64,000 bases of DNA from Mucilaginibacter rubeus (GCF_003286415.2 NZ_CP043450.1:7502001-7566000); one strand, 5' to 3'; positions 1 through 9,741 are shown, counted from the first letter of the stretch. Program-made: numbers and translations. The notes: generated from the letters alone by a model not told the origin.

Positions 1-601
1 TGGCCTTAAGCCAGTCGCCGTAAACCTGGGCTATGATATGGATATTGTTAAATTTTGAAAGCGCCTCGCCAAAGCCCCGCTGGCGTTCAATGGCTGGGGA
101 GGAGCCAGGCAATCCCATTACTTCTATAACGTTGCCTCTGCCTTTCAACACCGAACCAACATATTCGCCGGCCATTTTGCCAAGCTGATAATTATTGGCC
201 CCTACGTAAGCCGTGTACAGTTCAGATGATGTTTTACGGTCGATAACAATAACTGGGATACCTTTATTATAGGCCTGCTCTACCACCCCGGTAAGCGGCT
301 GGGCCTCGTTAGGCGATATAATGAGCAGGTCTATACCATCATCCAGCATTTTTTTAACCTGTTCAACCTGCCTTTTGCTATTGCCATCGGCATCGGTGTA
401 AATAAACTGAGCGTCGGGATGCAATGAAAGCTCCATTTTCATTTCGTCGAGCATATTGCGACGCCAAAGATCAGAGCCTATGCACTGCGAAAACCCTATC
501 GTATACTGTGATTTTTTATCGGCTTTTTTGCAGCCGGTAAATAAAAGCAGCATGAATACAGGTAACAGAAATGTGTTGCGCAGTTTATGATACAAAGCCA
601 T
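1..601 (-). CDS. Periplasmic sugar-binding (LacI/RbsB-fold) sensor, probably the N-terminus of a BT1754-like HTCS; C-terminus outside window
   Basis: The start is the ATG at 599-601 on the minus strand; the frame stays open to base 1, so the gene continues off the left edge. About 200 residues are visible. The N-terminus is a hydrophobic signal ending in a lipobox-like LLLFTGC. It is followed by a type-I periplasmic-binding fold with YTIGFSQC near residue 33, then IDLLIISPNE, GIPVIVIDRK and AYVGANNYQLG. This N-terminal pattern is what I remember for the fructose-sensing hybrid two-component system BT1754 of Bacteroides thetaiotaomicron, whose sensor binds fructose. The divergent fructose porter, fructokinase and GH32 operon supports the same role. 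Whether kinase, receiver and AraC domains follow cannot be seen; a stand-alone sugar-binding lipoprotein is the alternative. Confidence 0.82.
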   Translation of the reverse strand, partial: MALYHKLRNTFLLPVFMLLLFTGCKKADKKSQYTIGFSQCIGSDLWRRNMLDEMKMELSLHPDAQFIYTDADGNSKRQVEQVKKMLDDGIDLLIISPNEAQPLTGVVEQAYNKGIPVIVIDRKTSSELYTAYVGANNYQLGKMAGEYVGSVLKGRGNVIEVMGLPGSSPAIERQRGFGEALSKFNNIHIIAQVYGDWLKA

Positions 602-670
602 CAGCTTTTAATAAGGTATAAAGATGTTTAAACGTGGTTTAATTGGCCGGTGCAATCTTTTTGGGCACCA

Positions 671-803
671 TGTATCAAATGTATAAATAAATGTTTCTAC
701 AAAACAAAAAGGCTGGGTTCTGAAGCCTGTTACAATCCTGCAACCATGTATCAAAATTGAAATAACCCGGTAACATAATTGAAAGCTTTGTATCAAAATT
801 GAA
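671..803. promoter_or_regulatory. Divergent promoter region of the fructan operon with repeated TGTATCAAAATTGAA
   Basis: The 344-bp gap 602-945 separates the minus-strand sensor from the plus-strand porter. The 15-mer TGTATCAAAATTGAA occurs at 747-761 and again at 789-803, a 42-bp step or about four helical turns. A shorter copy, TGTATCAAAT, lies at 671-680, and like the first copy it is preceded by CCA. A weak relative (TATATCAAAA) lies at 8144-8153 before the GH32 gene. Same-face direct repeats suit an AraC-type output domain, so these are likely HTCS operator sites; that is inference. I see no convincing -33/-7 pair. Confidence 0.55.
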
Positions 804-945
804 TACTGTGAATTTTATTTGTCTGATTATCAGATATTTGCTTCTTGTTTGATTTTTGTACTTATTTGGTATGATATCAATAACTGCCGCTTTGCAAATG
901 AACCTACTTTGCGACTGTAAATCCAATTAACACTTTATAATTATT

Positions 946-2274
946 ATGAGAAAACATTCCGTCCTGGCCTGGTCCATGGTCGTGGCCCTTGGTGGCTTTC
1001 TTTTCGGGTTTGATACCGCTGTGATATCAGGTGCCGAAAAATCTATCCAGCAATTCTGGCATCTTTCGGTATTTGAACATGGGCTTACCATATCTATCGC
1101 ATTAATAGGAACTGTGATAGGCTCATTGTTTGGCGCCAGGCCATCAGACCTTTTCGGACGGAAAAACACCTTATACTTTGTAGCGGCTGCTTACTTATTA
1201 TCATCGGTTGGTACGGCACTGGCCGATAACTGGTATATGTTTTTAACCTTCAGGTTGTTGGGTGGTTTAGGTGTAGGCATATCATCGGTAACAGCTCCCA
1301 TCTATATTTCGGAAGTGTCACCTGCCGGAAGGCGCGGCCGCCTGGTAGGGCTATTTCAATTTAACGTGGTGCTGGGTATTCTGATCTCTTACCTGTCAAA
1401 CTACCTCATCAGCCAGGGCGGCGAGGCCTCATGGCGCTGGATGCTGGGCGTTCAGGCATTTCCGTCGGCATTGTTTTTAGTACTTATATATTTCATTCCC
1501 GAAAGCCCGCGCTGGCTTATTTTAAAAAAGAATGAAACTGCAAAGGCGCTTGAAATACTGCGCATTATAAACCCTCTTAATTGCGAACAGGAACTTGCGG
1601 CCATCAAAAGTTCAAGCCTTGTTGATGCCTCCGACGCAAAAGCCAGGCTGTTTTCAGGACAATATAAAACGCCCGTGATCCTCGCGGTGCTGTTTGCTTT
1701 TTTTAACCAGGTATCGGGCATTAACGCTATCATATACTATGCACCGCGGATATTTGAAATGGCCGGCTTGGGCGCGCATTCATCACTGCTATCAACAGTA
1801 GGAATAGGACTTATCAACTTCATTTTTACCCTGCTGGGCATCAATATCATTGATAAGGTAGGGCGGCGCATTTTAATGTTAGTGGGGTCATTTGGTCTGA
1901 TTGCTTCTTTGTTTTTGGTGGCGGTTACTTTTTATTCGGGGCATTTCAGCGGCTTTGCTATACCTCTTTATATGATGATTTTCATCGCCTTCTTTGCCTT
2001 TTCGCAAGGGGCGGTTATCTGGGTATTTATCTCGGAAATATTTCCTAACCAGGTTAGGGCAAAGGGACAAACCCTGGGTAGCTCAACCCATTGGATCATG
2101 GCGGCAATCATAGCCTTTTGTTTTCCATACCTGGCCGAATCACTGGGTGGCGCAGTCACTTTTTCTTTCTTCTGTATAATGATGGTTTGCCAGCTGGTTT
2201 TTGTGTGGAAGTTCATGCCCGAAACCAAAGGCCGCTCGCTGGAGCAAATAGGAACCAATATGGTAATGCATTAA
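946..2274 (+). CDS. MFS sugar porter, probably fructose importer
   Basis: This 442-residue inner-membrane protein has about 12 hydrophobic segments and the sugar-porter signatures. GFDTAVISGA lies in TM1, GRK near residue 67 follows TM2, a PESPRWL loop sits near residue 184, GRR follows TM8, and PETKG is close to the C-terminus. These mark the sugar porter (XylE/GLUT-like) family, which usually works by proton symport. The family does not fix the sugar. The fructokinase only 7 bp downstream and the GH32 enzyme in the same locus point to fructose, as for BT1758 in the Bacteroides levan locus. The start ATG at 946 gives a short cytoplasmic N-terminus (MRKHSVLAW) before TM1. It is the first gene of a likely operon reaching SusD. 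Confidence 0.9.
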   Translation: MRKHSVLAWSMVVALGGFLFGFDTAVISGAEKSIQQFWHLSVFEHGLTISIALIGTVIGSLFGARPSDLFGRKNTLYFVAAAYLLSSVGTALADNWYMFLTFRLLGGLGVGISSVTAPIYISEVSPAGRRGRLVGLFQFNVVLGILISYLSNYLISQGGEASWRWMLGVQAFPSALFLVLIYFIPESPRWLILKKNETAKALEILRIINPLNCEQELAAIKSSSLVDASDAKARLFSGQYKTPVILAVLFAFFNQVSGINAIIYYAPRIFEMAGLGAHSSLLSTVGIGLINFIFTLLGINIIDKVGRRILMLVGSFGLIASLFLVAVTFYSGHFSGFAIPLYMMIFIAFFAFSQGAVIWVFISEIFPNQVRAKGQTLGSSTHWIMAAIIAFCFPYLAESLGGAVTFSFFCIMMVCQLVFVWKFMPETKGRSLEQIGTNMVMH

Positions 2275-2281
2275 CACTACG

Positions 2282-3190
2282 ATGAATATGGAAAATGAAA
2301 TTATCACACCTGCCATTTGTTACGGCGAAATACTTTGGGATGTTTTGCCCGATGGCCCGCAGCCGGGCGGAGCTCCGCTTAACGTAGCATATCACCTTAA
2401 TAAGCTTGGGGTACAAACCAGTTTGGTAAGCAAAATAGGTAAAGACACCAACGGCCAAAAGCTTGAAAACCTGCTTGACGACTGGGGAATTAAAAAGCAC
2501 CTGCTGCAAACAGACACCGAGCACCCAACCAGCCAGGTAATAGCCAAAATGAATAACGGTAATGAAGTATCGTACGAGATCATTTTTCCGGTTGCCTGGG
2601 ATTTTATCGGCGACAGCAAAAACATCATTGATTGTTTACGGCCTTCAACCTATTTTGTTTTTGGCAGCCTGGCCTCACGTAATGATGTTTCGCGCCGTAC
2701 GCTGATGGAACTGCTGGAGAGCGATGCCATTAAGGTATTTGACATTAACCTGCGGCCGCCATTTGTTACCCGCGATTTGCTGGGCGAATTGCTGCATAAA
2801 GCTGATATCGTGAAATTTAACCAGGCCGAGCTTGAAATGGTACAGAGCTTTTTCCGCGGATCATTCGGGAAAGAATCGGAGCAGATCGGGTTTATCCAGG
2901 AGCATTTTAATGTGCCCGAAATTATAGTTACCAAGGGCGAGTTTGGTGCATCATACTACAAAAATGATAAAGCATATCATGCTGCTGGTCGCGAGGTAAA
3001 GGTAAAGGATACCATAGGCAGCGGCGACTCGTTTTTAGCGGCATTTATTGCAGGCCATTATCACGGCGTATCACCCGAAAACTTATTAAAAAATGCAATA
3101 GCGATGGGCGGCTTTATTGCGACAAAGAAAGGAGGTTGTCCGGATTATAAAATCAAAGAATATCAAGACTTTATAAACTACATGTTTTAA
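2282..3190 (+). CDS. Fructokinase, PfkB/ribokinase family
   Basis: This 302-residue cytosolic sugar kinase would phosphorylate fructose with ATP. The N-terminal PfkB signature PGGAPLNVAYHLNKLG lies near residues 27-42. The C-terminal signature DTIGSGDSFLAAF, near residues 242-254, contains the catalytic base Asp of the GxGD motif. FDINLRPPF matches the conserved mid-region of fructokinases. It starts 7 bp after the porter stop, so the two are almost certainly co-transcribed; a second ATG two codons downstream is an equally good start. Fructose specificity is inferred from context and from similarity to bacterial fructokinases. Confidence 0.9.
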   Translation: MNMENEIITPAICYGEILWDVLPDGPQPGGAPLNVAYHLNKLGVQTSLVSKIGKDTNGQKLENLLDDWGIKKHLLQTDTEHPTSQVIAKMNNGNEVSYEIIFPVAWDFIGDSKNIIDCLRPSTYFVFGSLASRNDVSRRTLMELLESDAIKVFDINLRPPFVTRDLLGELLHKADIVKFNQAELEMVQSFFRGSFGKESEQIGFIQEHFNVPEIIVTKGEFGASYYKNDKAYHAAGREVKVKDTIGSGDSFLAAFIAGHYHGVSPENLLKNAIAMGGFIATKKGGCPDYKIKEYQDFINYMF

Positions 3191-3219
3191 CCAAACCAAT
3201 TACACTTAAATCAAAATCA

Positions 3220-6200
3220 ATGAGAAAATTATTACTTATTTGTTCCTTTCTTATACTGCTAATAAGTGAAGGATACGCGCAATCCCGTATCATTAGCGGG
3301 ACCGTATTGGATAACTCCTCAAAACCTATAGACGGGGTTACCATAGTGGTTGTTGAAACCCAAAAATCAACCCTATCTGATGCCAGCGGAAAGTTCAGCA
3401 TCGCTGTAAAAAACGGCCAGTCGGTGCGGTTCTCTTATGTAGGCGCCAAGCCAATACTTGTAACCATCACTGCCGATACTAAAGTGCTTGATGTTGTATT
3501 TAAAGATGCGGAAAACAAGCTTAATGAAGTAGTTGTAACCGGCTATACGTCTGAACGAAAGAAGGATTTGACGGGCGCTGTGGCGGTTGTTGATCTGGCA
3601 CCCGTAAAAAACAACAGTTCGGGAAATACCATGCAGGCATTACAGGGCAGGGTTGCCGGTTTATACATTGAAAAAGACGGATCGGCGAATGGTGCTACCA
3701 GCAGGATCCTGATCAGGGGAGCCAACACTTTAGGCAATAATAACCCACTGTATATTATTGATGGTATCCCTACCACAAGGCCGGAGGTATTTCAAAACTT
3801 ATCGCCATCAAATATCGCATCGGTGCAGGTACTAAAGGATGCATCGTCCGAATCAATTTATGGTTCACGTGCTTCTAATGGTGTTATCATCGTTACCACA
3901 AAAAACGGTGGCAATACCGAGGGTAAGGTGCAGTTTCAGTTTAATAACAGTACTTCTATCCAGTCCGAAAAATCGTTGAGGTTTAAAATGCTGAACGCGG
4001 TTGACAGGGGTAAAGCCTTATGGCAAGCTTCAGTTAACGATGGGCAGGATCCTGCTGCTGGTTATGGGGAGATCTATAATTTTGACTGGAATAATAATTT
4101 TAGTAACCCTGTTTTGAACAGCGTTACACCTAAACCGTTTGTAGGTGGCGATCCTAATACTCCGGCCGGCGATACCGATTGGCAAAGCGTATTGTATAAA
4201 ACGGCGTTTGTTTACAATAATGACTTTACAGCTTCGGTAGGTAATAAAAACTCTTCGGTTCAGATAAATTTTGGAAACATCAAGAACACAGGTCTTGTAC
4301 GTTTTACCAAATACGGCCGTACTACCGGTAGCATTAACGCCATAACCAGGGCTTTTGACAGCAAAGTTACCTTCGGCGTTAACATAAAAATCACCAACTC
4401 GAACGAAACCCTTACCACTAACGATCTGGGTGGTGCTTCAACACCCTTCCTTGCAGTTACGCTGGCCCCAACCATTCCTGTTTATCAAAAAGACGGTGTA
4501 ACCTATGCCGGCGAATCTGGCGCAGGTTACTCTGACAGGAACAATCCCTTGCATATGCAGGACCTTGCAAAATGGAATAACACTAACAAGTTAAACACAT
4601 TTGGCAACGTATTTTTAGAGGTACAACCCATCAAGAATTTATTCTTCAGATCAAATTATGGTGCAGATAATTCCGACTATCTAAGCAAGGTGATTACACC
4701 AACTTTTTCAGAAGGGGCGCTTAGCCGTACCACCAACAGCCTGTTCTTTGATCAAAACCATTATTTAAGCACCACGCTTTCAAATACTTTAAGGTATAGC
4801 TATGATTTAAACGCTAAGCATCACTTTAAAATATTAGTTGGTACAGAGTATATTAAAACCTTTACTGATTTTCAAACTACCCTGAAACAAGGCTACGCAA
4901 TTCAAACGGAAGACTACTTTACTTTAGATGCGGGCACTGGAAATACCATTGTTACCGGCAGATCAACAGGTAATAGTTTGTTTTCGCAGTTTGGCCGCTT
5001 TGATTACAATTATGCGGGCAAATATTTAGTGTCGGCCACTGTCCGTCGTGATGGTTCGTCAAGATTTGGCGCCAATAATCAGTATGGTATTTTTCCATCT
5101 GCTTCAGTCGGCTGGAAAATAGACCAGGAAAGCTTCCTGAAAAACAGCACCCTATTCTCAGAATTAAAATTAAGGGCTGGTATAGGTCGGGTAGGTAACC
5201 AGGAAATCGGCGACTTGTCGCGTTACGCGCTTTATAACACGCGATATGGCACTACTCAAAACCAGCTTACCCCCGGCTTTTGGGAGCAATATATGAACAT
5301 TGGTACTGCATATTCATTATCAGGCGCCAATACAGGATCGCTACCATCGGGATTTGTTCAAACACAGGCAGAAAATCCAGCCCTTAAATGGGAAACTACC
5401 GACGAACTAAATACCGGGTTGGACTTCGCCATATTAAATGGTAAGATCTCCGGTTCATTTGACTATTTCACAAGGAAGACCACTGGTATCCTGATCACGC
5501 CACCGGTTGCATCTGCATTGGGCGAAGGACAATCTAAAACCGTTAATGGTGCATCGAAAACCAATAAAGGCTGGGAGTTTTTAATAACCTATCACGGGCA
5601 ACGCTCGGGCGATTTTAACTACAATGTAACTTTGAACTTTTCTCATTTCAGGGATAAGATCACCGATTTACCGGAGAATGTACGGCCGGCTTACCCGGGT
5701 AATATAGATAACACCATAATAGGGCATTCACAGTTTGACATATTTGGTTATAAAACGGCTGGTCTGTTTCAATCGCAGGCCGAAGTAGATGCAGCCCCAA
5801 CACAAATTGGTGCGGGACCAGGCAGGATTCGTTATGTTGATATTAATCATGACGGAAAAATTGACGCTAATGACCAAACCTGGATAGGTACCACATTACC
5901 GGCCTTAGAGTACGGCGCAAGGATCGACCTTACCTACAAAAAGTTCGACCTGTCAATATTCGGGTCAGGTGTTGCGGGCCGTAAAGGATTTGATGTATAT
6001 ACCCTGTATAATAATTTGATGCACAGCCGCGAAAATGTAGGCCCTGGTGTATTTGATGGCTGGACACCGCAACATACTAACACCAACGTGCCAGCATTAA
6101 CACTAAAAGATAATAACAATGAAGGCCGTACTTCTGACTACTTTATTGTAAATACTTCATATTTCAAATTAAGGAACATTCAAATTGGATATACCATTTT

Positions 6201-6360
6201 GCCTAAAGCTGTATTTACCAGGCTAAGGGTATTTGCTATGGCCGAAAATATATTTACGGTAAAGAGCAAAAAATATCTCAGCCCTGATCCTGAACGGATA
6301 GACCTCAATCCCATCCCAATTCCACGGATTTTCAGTTTTGGCGTTAATGCATCCTTTTAA
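3220..6360 (+). CDS. SusC-like TonB-dependent outer-membrane transporter (fructan locus)
   Basis: This 1046-residue porin starts with a signal peptide ending in EGYAQ at residues 17-21. A carboxypeptidase-like regulatory beta-sandwich (ISGTVLDNSSKPIDGV) follows, then a TonB-box/plug region with NEVVVTGYTSERKKDLTGAV and the plug motifs GRVAGLYI, IRGANTLGNNNPLYIIDG and LKDASSESIYGSRASNG. The remainder is a 22-strand beta-barrel ending in an aromatic residue (Phe), as expected for BAM recognition. It imports oligosaccharides across the outer membrane with TonB energy and forms a complex with the SusD-like protein encoded 18 bp downstream. The substrate, fructan oligosaccharide, is inferred from the neighbouring fructokinase and GH32. 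Confidence 0.95.
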   Translation: MRKLLLICSFLILLISEGYAQSRIISGTVLDNSSKPIDGVTIVVVETQKSTLSDASGKFSIAVKNGQSVRFSYVGAKPILVTITADTKVLDVVFKDAENKLNEVVVTGYTSERKKDLTGAVAVVDLAPVKNNSSGNTMQALQGRVAGLYIEKDGSANGATSRILIRGANTLGNNNPLYIIDGIPTTRPEVFQNLSPSNIASVQVLKDASSESIYGSRASNGVIIVTTKNGGNTEGKVQFQFNNSTSIQSEKSLRFKMLNAVDRGKALWQASVNDGQDPAAGYGEIYNFDWNNNFSNPVLNSVTPKPFVGGDPNTPAGDTDWQSVLYKTAFVYNNDFTASVGNKNSSVQINFGNIKNTGLVRFTKYGRTTGSINAITRAFDSKVTFGVNIKITNSNETLTTNDLGGASTPFLAVTLAPTIPVYQKDGVTYAGESGAGYSDRNNPLHMQDLAKWNNTNKLNTFGNVFLEVQPIKNLFFRSNYGADNSDYLSKVITPTFSEGALSRTTNSLFFDQNHYLSTTLSNTLRYSYDLNAKHHFKILVGTEYIKTFTDFQTTLKQGYAIQTEDYFTLDAGTGNTIVTGRSTGNSLFSQFGRFDYNYAGKYLVSATVRRDGSSRFGANNQYGIFPSASVGWKIDQESFLKNSTLFSELKLRAGIGRVGNQEIGDLSRYALYNTRYGTTQNQLTPGFWEQYMNIGTAYSLSGANTGSLPSGFVQTQAENPALKWETTDELNTGLDFAILNGKISGSFDYFTRKTTGILITPPVASALGEGQSKTVNGASKTNKGWEFLITYHGQRSGDFNYNVTLNFSHFRDKITDLPENVRPAYPGNIDNTIIGHSQFDIFGYKTAGLFQSQAEVDAAPTQIGAGPGRIRYVDINHDGKIDANDQTWIGTTLPALEYGARIDLTYKKFDLSIFGSGVAGRKGFDVYTLYNNLMHSRENVGPGVFDGWTPQHTNTNVPALTLKDNNNEGRTSDYFIVNTSYFKLRNIQIGYTILPKAVFTRLRVFAMAENIFTVKSKKYLSPDPERIDLNPIPIPRIFSFGVNASF

Positions 6361-6378
6361 CAATAAAAATCATTCAAT

Positions 6379-8085
6379 ATGAAATCGAAAATATTAGTAA
6401 CAACTATTTTATCGGGCCTGATAATTCTTAGCTCCTGTAAAAAAGCGTTAGATTATACTCCAAAAGGTGTACTATCTTCTTCAGATTTAAAATCACCCGA
6501 CGCTGTTGAAGGTTTGGTAACCGCGGCTTATGCAGCTATTGGCAATGGCGATATGATAGGACCGATATACAGCGATTGGGCCTATGGCAGTGTGCGCTCA
6601 GATGATGCTTATAAAGGCGGCGGTGGTACCGGCGATGTTGGCGAAGTGGATGCTTTGGAACATTACAACTTGGTAACGCCCTCTATGGATTCTTTTGTTT
6701 CACGTACCTGGAAAAACCTGTTCAAATCTATTTCAAGGGCAAACGTGGCAATCAGGGCGGTTAATTCACTTTCGGATGCCGAATACCCAAACAAAAAGAT
6801 CCGTTTAGCCGAATTGAGGTTTTTACGTGCACATAGCTATTTCACGATGAAATTGCTATACAAAAACATCCCTATTTTTGATGAAACCGCCACCGCTGCC
6901 GATATTTTGAAAGTTTCGAATACTTTATCAAATGACGATTCATGGAATAAAATAGCTGCCGATTTTCAATACGCAGTTGATAATTTACCAACCACGCAGC
7001 CTGAACTGGCACGGGCAAATAAATTAAATGCTCAGGCTTATCTGGCGAAATTAAAATTGTACCAGGCATATGAGCAGGATGGTAATCACCATGTGGTTAA
7101 TATCAATAAAACAAGGTTGCAGGAAGTTGTTACGCTTACACAAGCGGTTATTGCATCTGGCAAATATTCATTAAGTCCGGATATTGCTGATAACTTTTTA
7201 CCTGAAACAGAGAACGGGCCGGAATCAGTATTTGCCATACAGTTTACCATTAATGATGGTACTACTGCCGGGCGTCTAAATTTCGAAGACGGGTTAAACT
7301 ATCCGCATGGTGCGCCTCAATACGGATGCTGCGGATTTCATGCTGCAAGTCAGAATTTGGTAAATGCCTATACAACTGATGCAAATGGCCTGCCTAATTT
7401 TGATACATTTAATAACGGCGTAGCCGATCTGTCGAAAGTTACTGTAGATACCAGGTTAGACCATACCGTTGGTATTGATGGGCACCCTTATAAATACGAT
7501 AACACCAAACCGTTCAGTAACAGTTGGGTGCGTGATCCGGGCGTTTATGGGAACTTCCATACCATGCGCAACCAGCAATTGGCTACAAGCTCATCTTATT
7601 TTAAGCTTGGGCCGTTCATGGGATCTGCAAAAAATTATGATATCCTCAGGTATGATGATGTTTTATTAATGCAGGCCGAAGCTTATATCGAATTAGGGCA
7701 ACAGGCAAATGCACTGCCATTAATTAACCAGATAAGAAACAGGGCTGCTGCAAGTACCGGAAGGCTTAAAAAACTTGATGGTACTTTCCCATCATCCTAT
7801 AATGTAAAACCTTACAACCCTGCAAACTGGACCCAGGACTATGCGCGTAAGGCATTACAATGGGAAAGGCGGCTGGAATTTGCCACCGAAGGAGCCCGTT
7901 TTTTTGATTTGGTTAGATGGGGAATTGCAGAAAAAACTTTAAACGACTACATTAACGTTGAAAAAGTTAGAAGGCCGTTTTTAGCAACGGCTAAATTTAC
8001 TGCCGGAAGAGATGAATACCTTCCAATTCCGCAATCAGAAATTACGTTCACCAACGGTTTATATAAACAAAACCCTGGATATTAG
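6379..8085 (+). CDS. SusD-like glycan-binding lipoprotein (fructan locus)
   Basis: The 568-residue protein is a surface lipoprotein: its N-terminal signal ends at LSSC with the lipidated Cys near residue 20, followed by KKALDY. The helical TPR-like SusD core is recognisable from SISRANVAIRAVN, AELRFLRAHSYF and DDVLLMQAEAYIELGQQ. The C-terminal half has QWERRLEFATEGARFFDLVRWG and the ending ITFTNGLYKQNPGY. It caps the SusC barrel and delivers glycan to it. The substrate is inferred as fructan from the locus. It is 18 bp downstream of susC and followed by a terminator-like hairpin. Confidence 0.95.
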   Translation: MKSKILVTTILSGLIILSSCKKALDYTPKGVLSSSDLKSPDAVEGLVTAAYAAIGNGDMIGPIYSDWAYGSVRSDDAYKGGGGTGDVGEVDALEHYNLVTPSMDSFVSRTWKNLFKSISRANVAIRAVNSLSDAEYPNKKIRLAELRFLRAHSYFTMKLLYKNIPIFDETATAADILKVSNTLSNDDSWNKIAADFQYAVDNLPTTQPELARANKLNAQAYLAKLKLYQAYEQDGNHHVVNINKTRLQEVVTLTQAVIASGKYSLSPDIADNFLPETENGPESVFAIQFTINDGTTAGRLNFEDGLNYPHGAPQYGCCGFHAASQNLVNAYTTDANGLPNFDTFNNGVADLSKVTVDTRLDHTVGIDGHPYKYDNTKPFSNSWVRDPGVYGNFHTMRNQQLATSSSYFKLGPFMGSAKNYDILRYDDVLLMQAEAYIELGQQANALPLINQIRNRAAASTGRLKKLDGTFPSSYNVKPYNPANWTQDYARKALQWERRLEFATEGARFFDLVRWGIAEKTLNDYINVEKVRRPFLATAKFTAGRDEYLPIPQSEITFTNGLYKQNPGY

Positions 8086-8101
8086 ATTGTAACAAAACAA
8101 T

Positions 8102-8144
8102 GGGGGACCTGGCTTGTGATAAATCAGGCCGGGAATCCCCTTTT
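8102..8144 (+). terminator. Imperfect hairpin with T-run after susD
   Basis: A GGGGG run at 8102-8106 pairs with CCCC at 8137-8140. An interrupted inner stem (CCTGGC against GGCCGGG) lies between them, and TTTT follows at 8141-8144. It could terminate most transcripts after susD, leaving GH32 to read-through or its own promoter in 8145-8210. Confidence 0.6.
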
Positions 8145-8210
8145 ATATCAAAACGTATCATCAATTTTTGCATATCCTGCCAAATGTATAACCTAATAAA
8201 AGCTTAAATT

Positions 8211-9683
8211 ATGAAAACAAAATGTGGCCTATTAATGCTGACCTTCATTACAGCCTTAAATTGTATTTGTAAGGCACAGGATCCGACTCAAAAAAACTAT
8301 TCGGAACAATACCGCCCGCAGATCCATTTTTCGCCAAAACAACACTGGACAAATGATCCTAACGGCATGGTTTATTATAACCATACTTATCACCTGTTTT
8401 TTCAATATTATCCTAAAGGTTCAACCTGGGGGCCAATGCACTGGGGCCACGCAACCAGTCCGGATCTTATTCATTGGAAGGAAAAGCTGATAGCGCTGTA
8501 TCCCGATAGTTTGGGCTATATATTTTCGGGCAGCGCAGTGGTTGATTCAAACAATACAAGTGGCTTTAGCAAAAAGGGAAAGATACCGTTGGTGGCCATA
8601 TTCACGCATCATGATCCAAAAGGAGAGAAGGAAGGAACAGATAAATTTCAAAACCAAAGCTTGGCTTACAGTTTAGATAATGGCAACACCTGGACCAAGT
8701 ACAAAGGCAACCCGGTGCTGAGAAATCCCGGCATAAAAGATTTTCGCGACCCCAAAGTGATGTGGTACGCAAAAGAAAAAAAATGGGTAATGACCCTGGC
8801 TACTAAAGATCATATCACGTTTTACTCCGCCCCTGATTTAAAAAACTGGAAACAGGAAAGCGAGTTTGGATTGGAAATAGGTGCCCACGGTGGCGTTTGG
8901 GAATGCCCCGATCTGTTCCCTTTAAAGGTTGATGGTAAAACTCATTGGGTGCTCATTGTTAATATCAATCCCGGCGGACCAAATGGCGGTTCGGCAACAC
9001 AGTATTTTGTGGGGCAGTTTGATGGTAATAAATTTACTCCTGTTGATACCAAAACCCGCTGGCTTGATTATGGTCCGGATGAGTACGCCGGCATAACATG
9101 GGGCAATACCGGCTCACGCAAAATATTTTTAGGCTGGATGAGCAACTGGGAATATGCCAACCAGGTACCTACCGAAAAATGGCGTAACGCTATGACCATT
9201 CCGCGCGATTTGGTATTGAGAAAAGTGAATGGCGAATTATTGCTGGCTTCAGTACCTGTTGTTGAGTTAAAAAATATTGCTGCAAACGTGCAAAGTACAG
9301 CAAGCGGAAAGCTGCCTGCCCAGTGTATGTTAAAAGCCAATATAGCATCGCTTAGCGATTACAGTGTAACACTGTCCAATAGTGTTGGTGAAGAGCTGGT
9401 GATTGGTTACGACAAAAAGACTAATCAATACTATATCGACAGAACAAAGGCCGGTAAAGCTGATTTCCAGAAAGATTTTAAAGGCCGTTTTGTTGCGCCA
9501 AGGTTTGCCACAACAAAAACATCCGATCTGACATTGGTTATTGACGGCACATCGGTAGAGTTATTTGCCGATAAAGGTCTTACCACCATGACTGCTATCT
9601 TTTTCCCCAATGAGCCTTTTGATCGTATTGCTGTTAAAGGCATCGCCCTGAAGCAAACCGCATTTAAATCTATTTGGAAGTAA
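8211..9683 (+). CDS. GH32 fructan hydrolase (levanase/inulinase/invertase family), exported
   Basis: This 490-residue enzyme has an N-terminal signal peptide, probably cleaved after KAQ (residues 21-23). The five-bladed propeller carries all three GH32 signatures. WTNDPNG at 46-52 holds the nucleophile Asp49, FRDP at 178-181 holds the transition-state-stabilising Asp180, and WECPDLF at 230-236 holds the acid/base Glu231. A C-terminal beta-sandwich covers about residues 350-490 and includes GTSVELFADKG. It releases fructose from beta-fructosides; endo or exo action and the beta-2,1 or beta-2,6 preference cannot be read from sequence. It lies 125 bp after susD, beyond a hairpin, and is followed by a strong terminator. 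Confidence 0.95.
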   Translation: MKTKCGLLMLTFITALNCICKAQDPTQKNYSEQYRPQIHFSPKQHWTNDPNGMVYYNHTYHLFFQYYPKGSTWGPMHWGHATSPDLIHWKEKLIALYPDSLGYIFSGSAVVDSNNTSGFSKKGKIPLVAIFTHHDPKGEKEGTDKFQNQSLAYSLDNGNTWTKYKGNPVLRNPGIKDFRDPKVMWYAKEKKWVMTLATKDHITFYSAPDLKNWKQESEFGLEIGAHGGVWECPDLFPLKVDGKTHWVLIVNINPGGPNGGSATQYFVGQFDGNKFTPVDTKTRWLDYGPDEYAGITWGNTGSRKIFLGWMSNWEYANQVPTEKWRNAMTIPRDLVLRKVNGELLLASVPVVELKNIAANVQSTASGKLPAQCMLKANIASLSDYSVTLSNSVGEELVIGYDKKTNQYYIDRTKAGKADFQKDFKGRFVAPRFATTKTSDLTLVIDGTSVELFADKGLTTMTAIFFPNEPFDRIAVKGIALKQTAFKSIWK

Positions 9684-9710
9684 CCGAGGGTATAAGCTCT
9701 GAGTATATTT

Positions 9711-9741
9711 AAAAGAACACGGATGTCCTCCGTGTTCTTTT
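9711..9741 (+). terminator. Rho-independent terminator after GH32
   Basis: This is a perfect 13-bp stem, AAAAGAACACGGA (9711-9723) with TCCGTGTTCTTTT (9729-9741), around a five-base loop TGTCC. More T-rich sequence follows. It closes the fructan locus. Confidence 0.9.
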
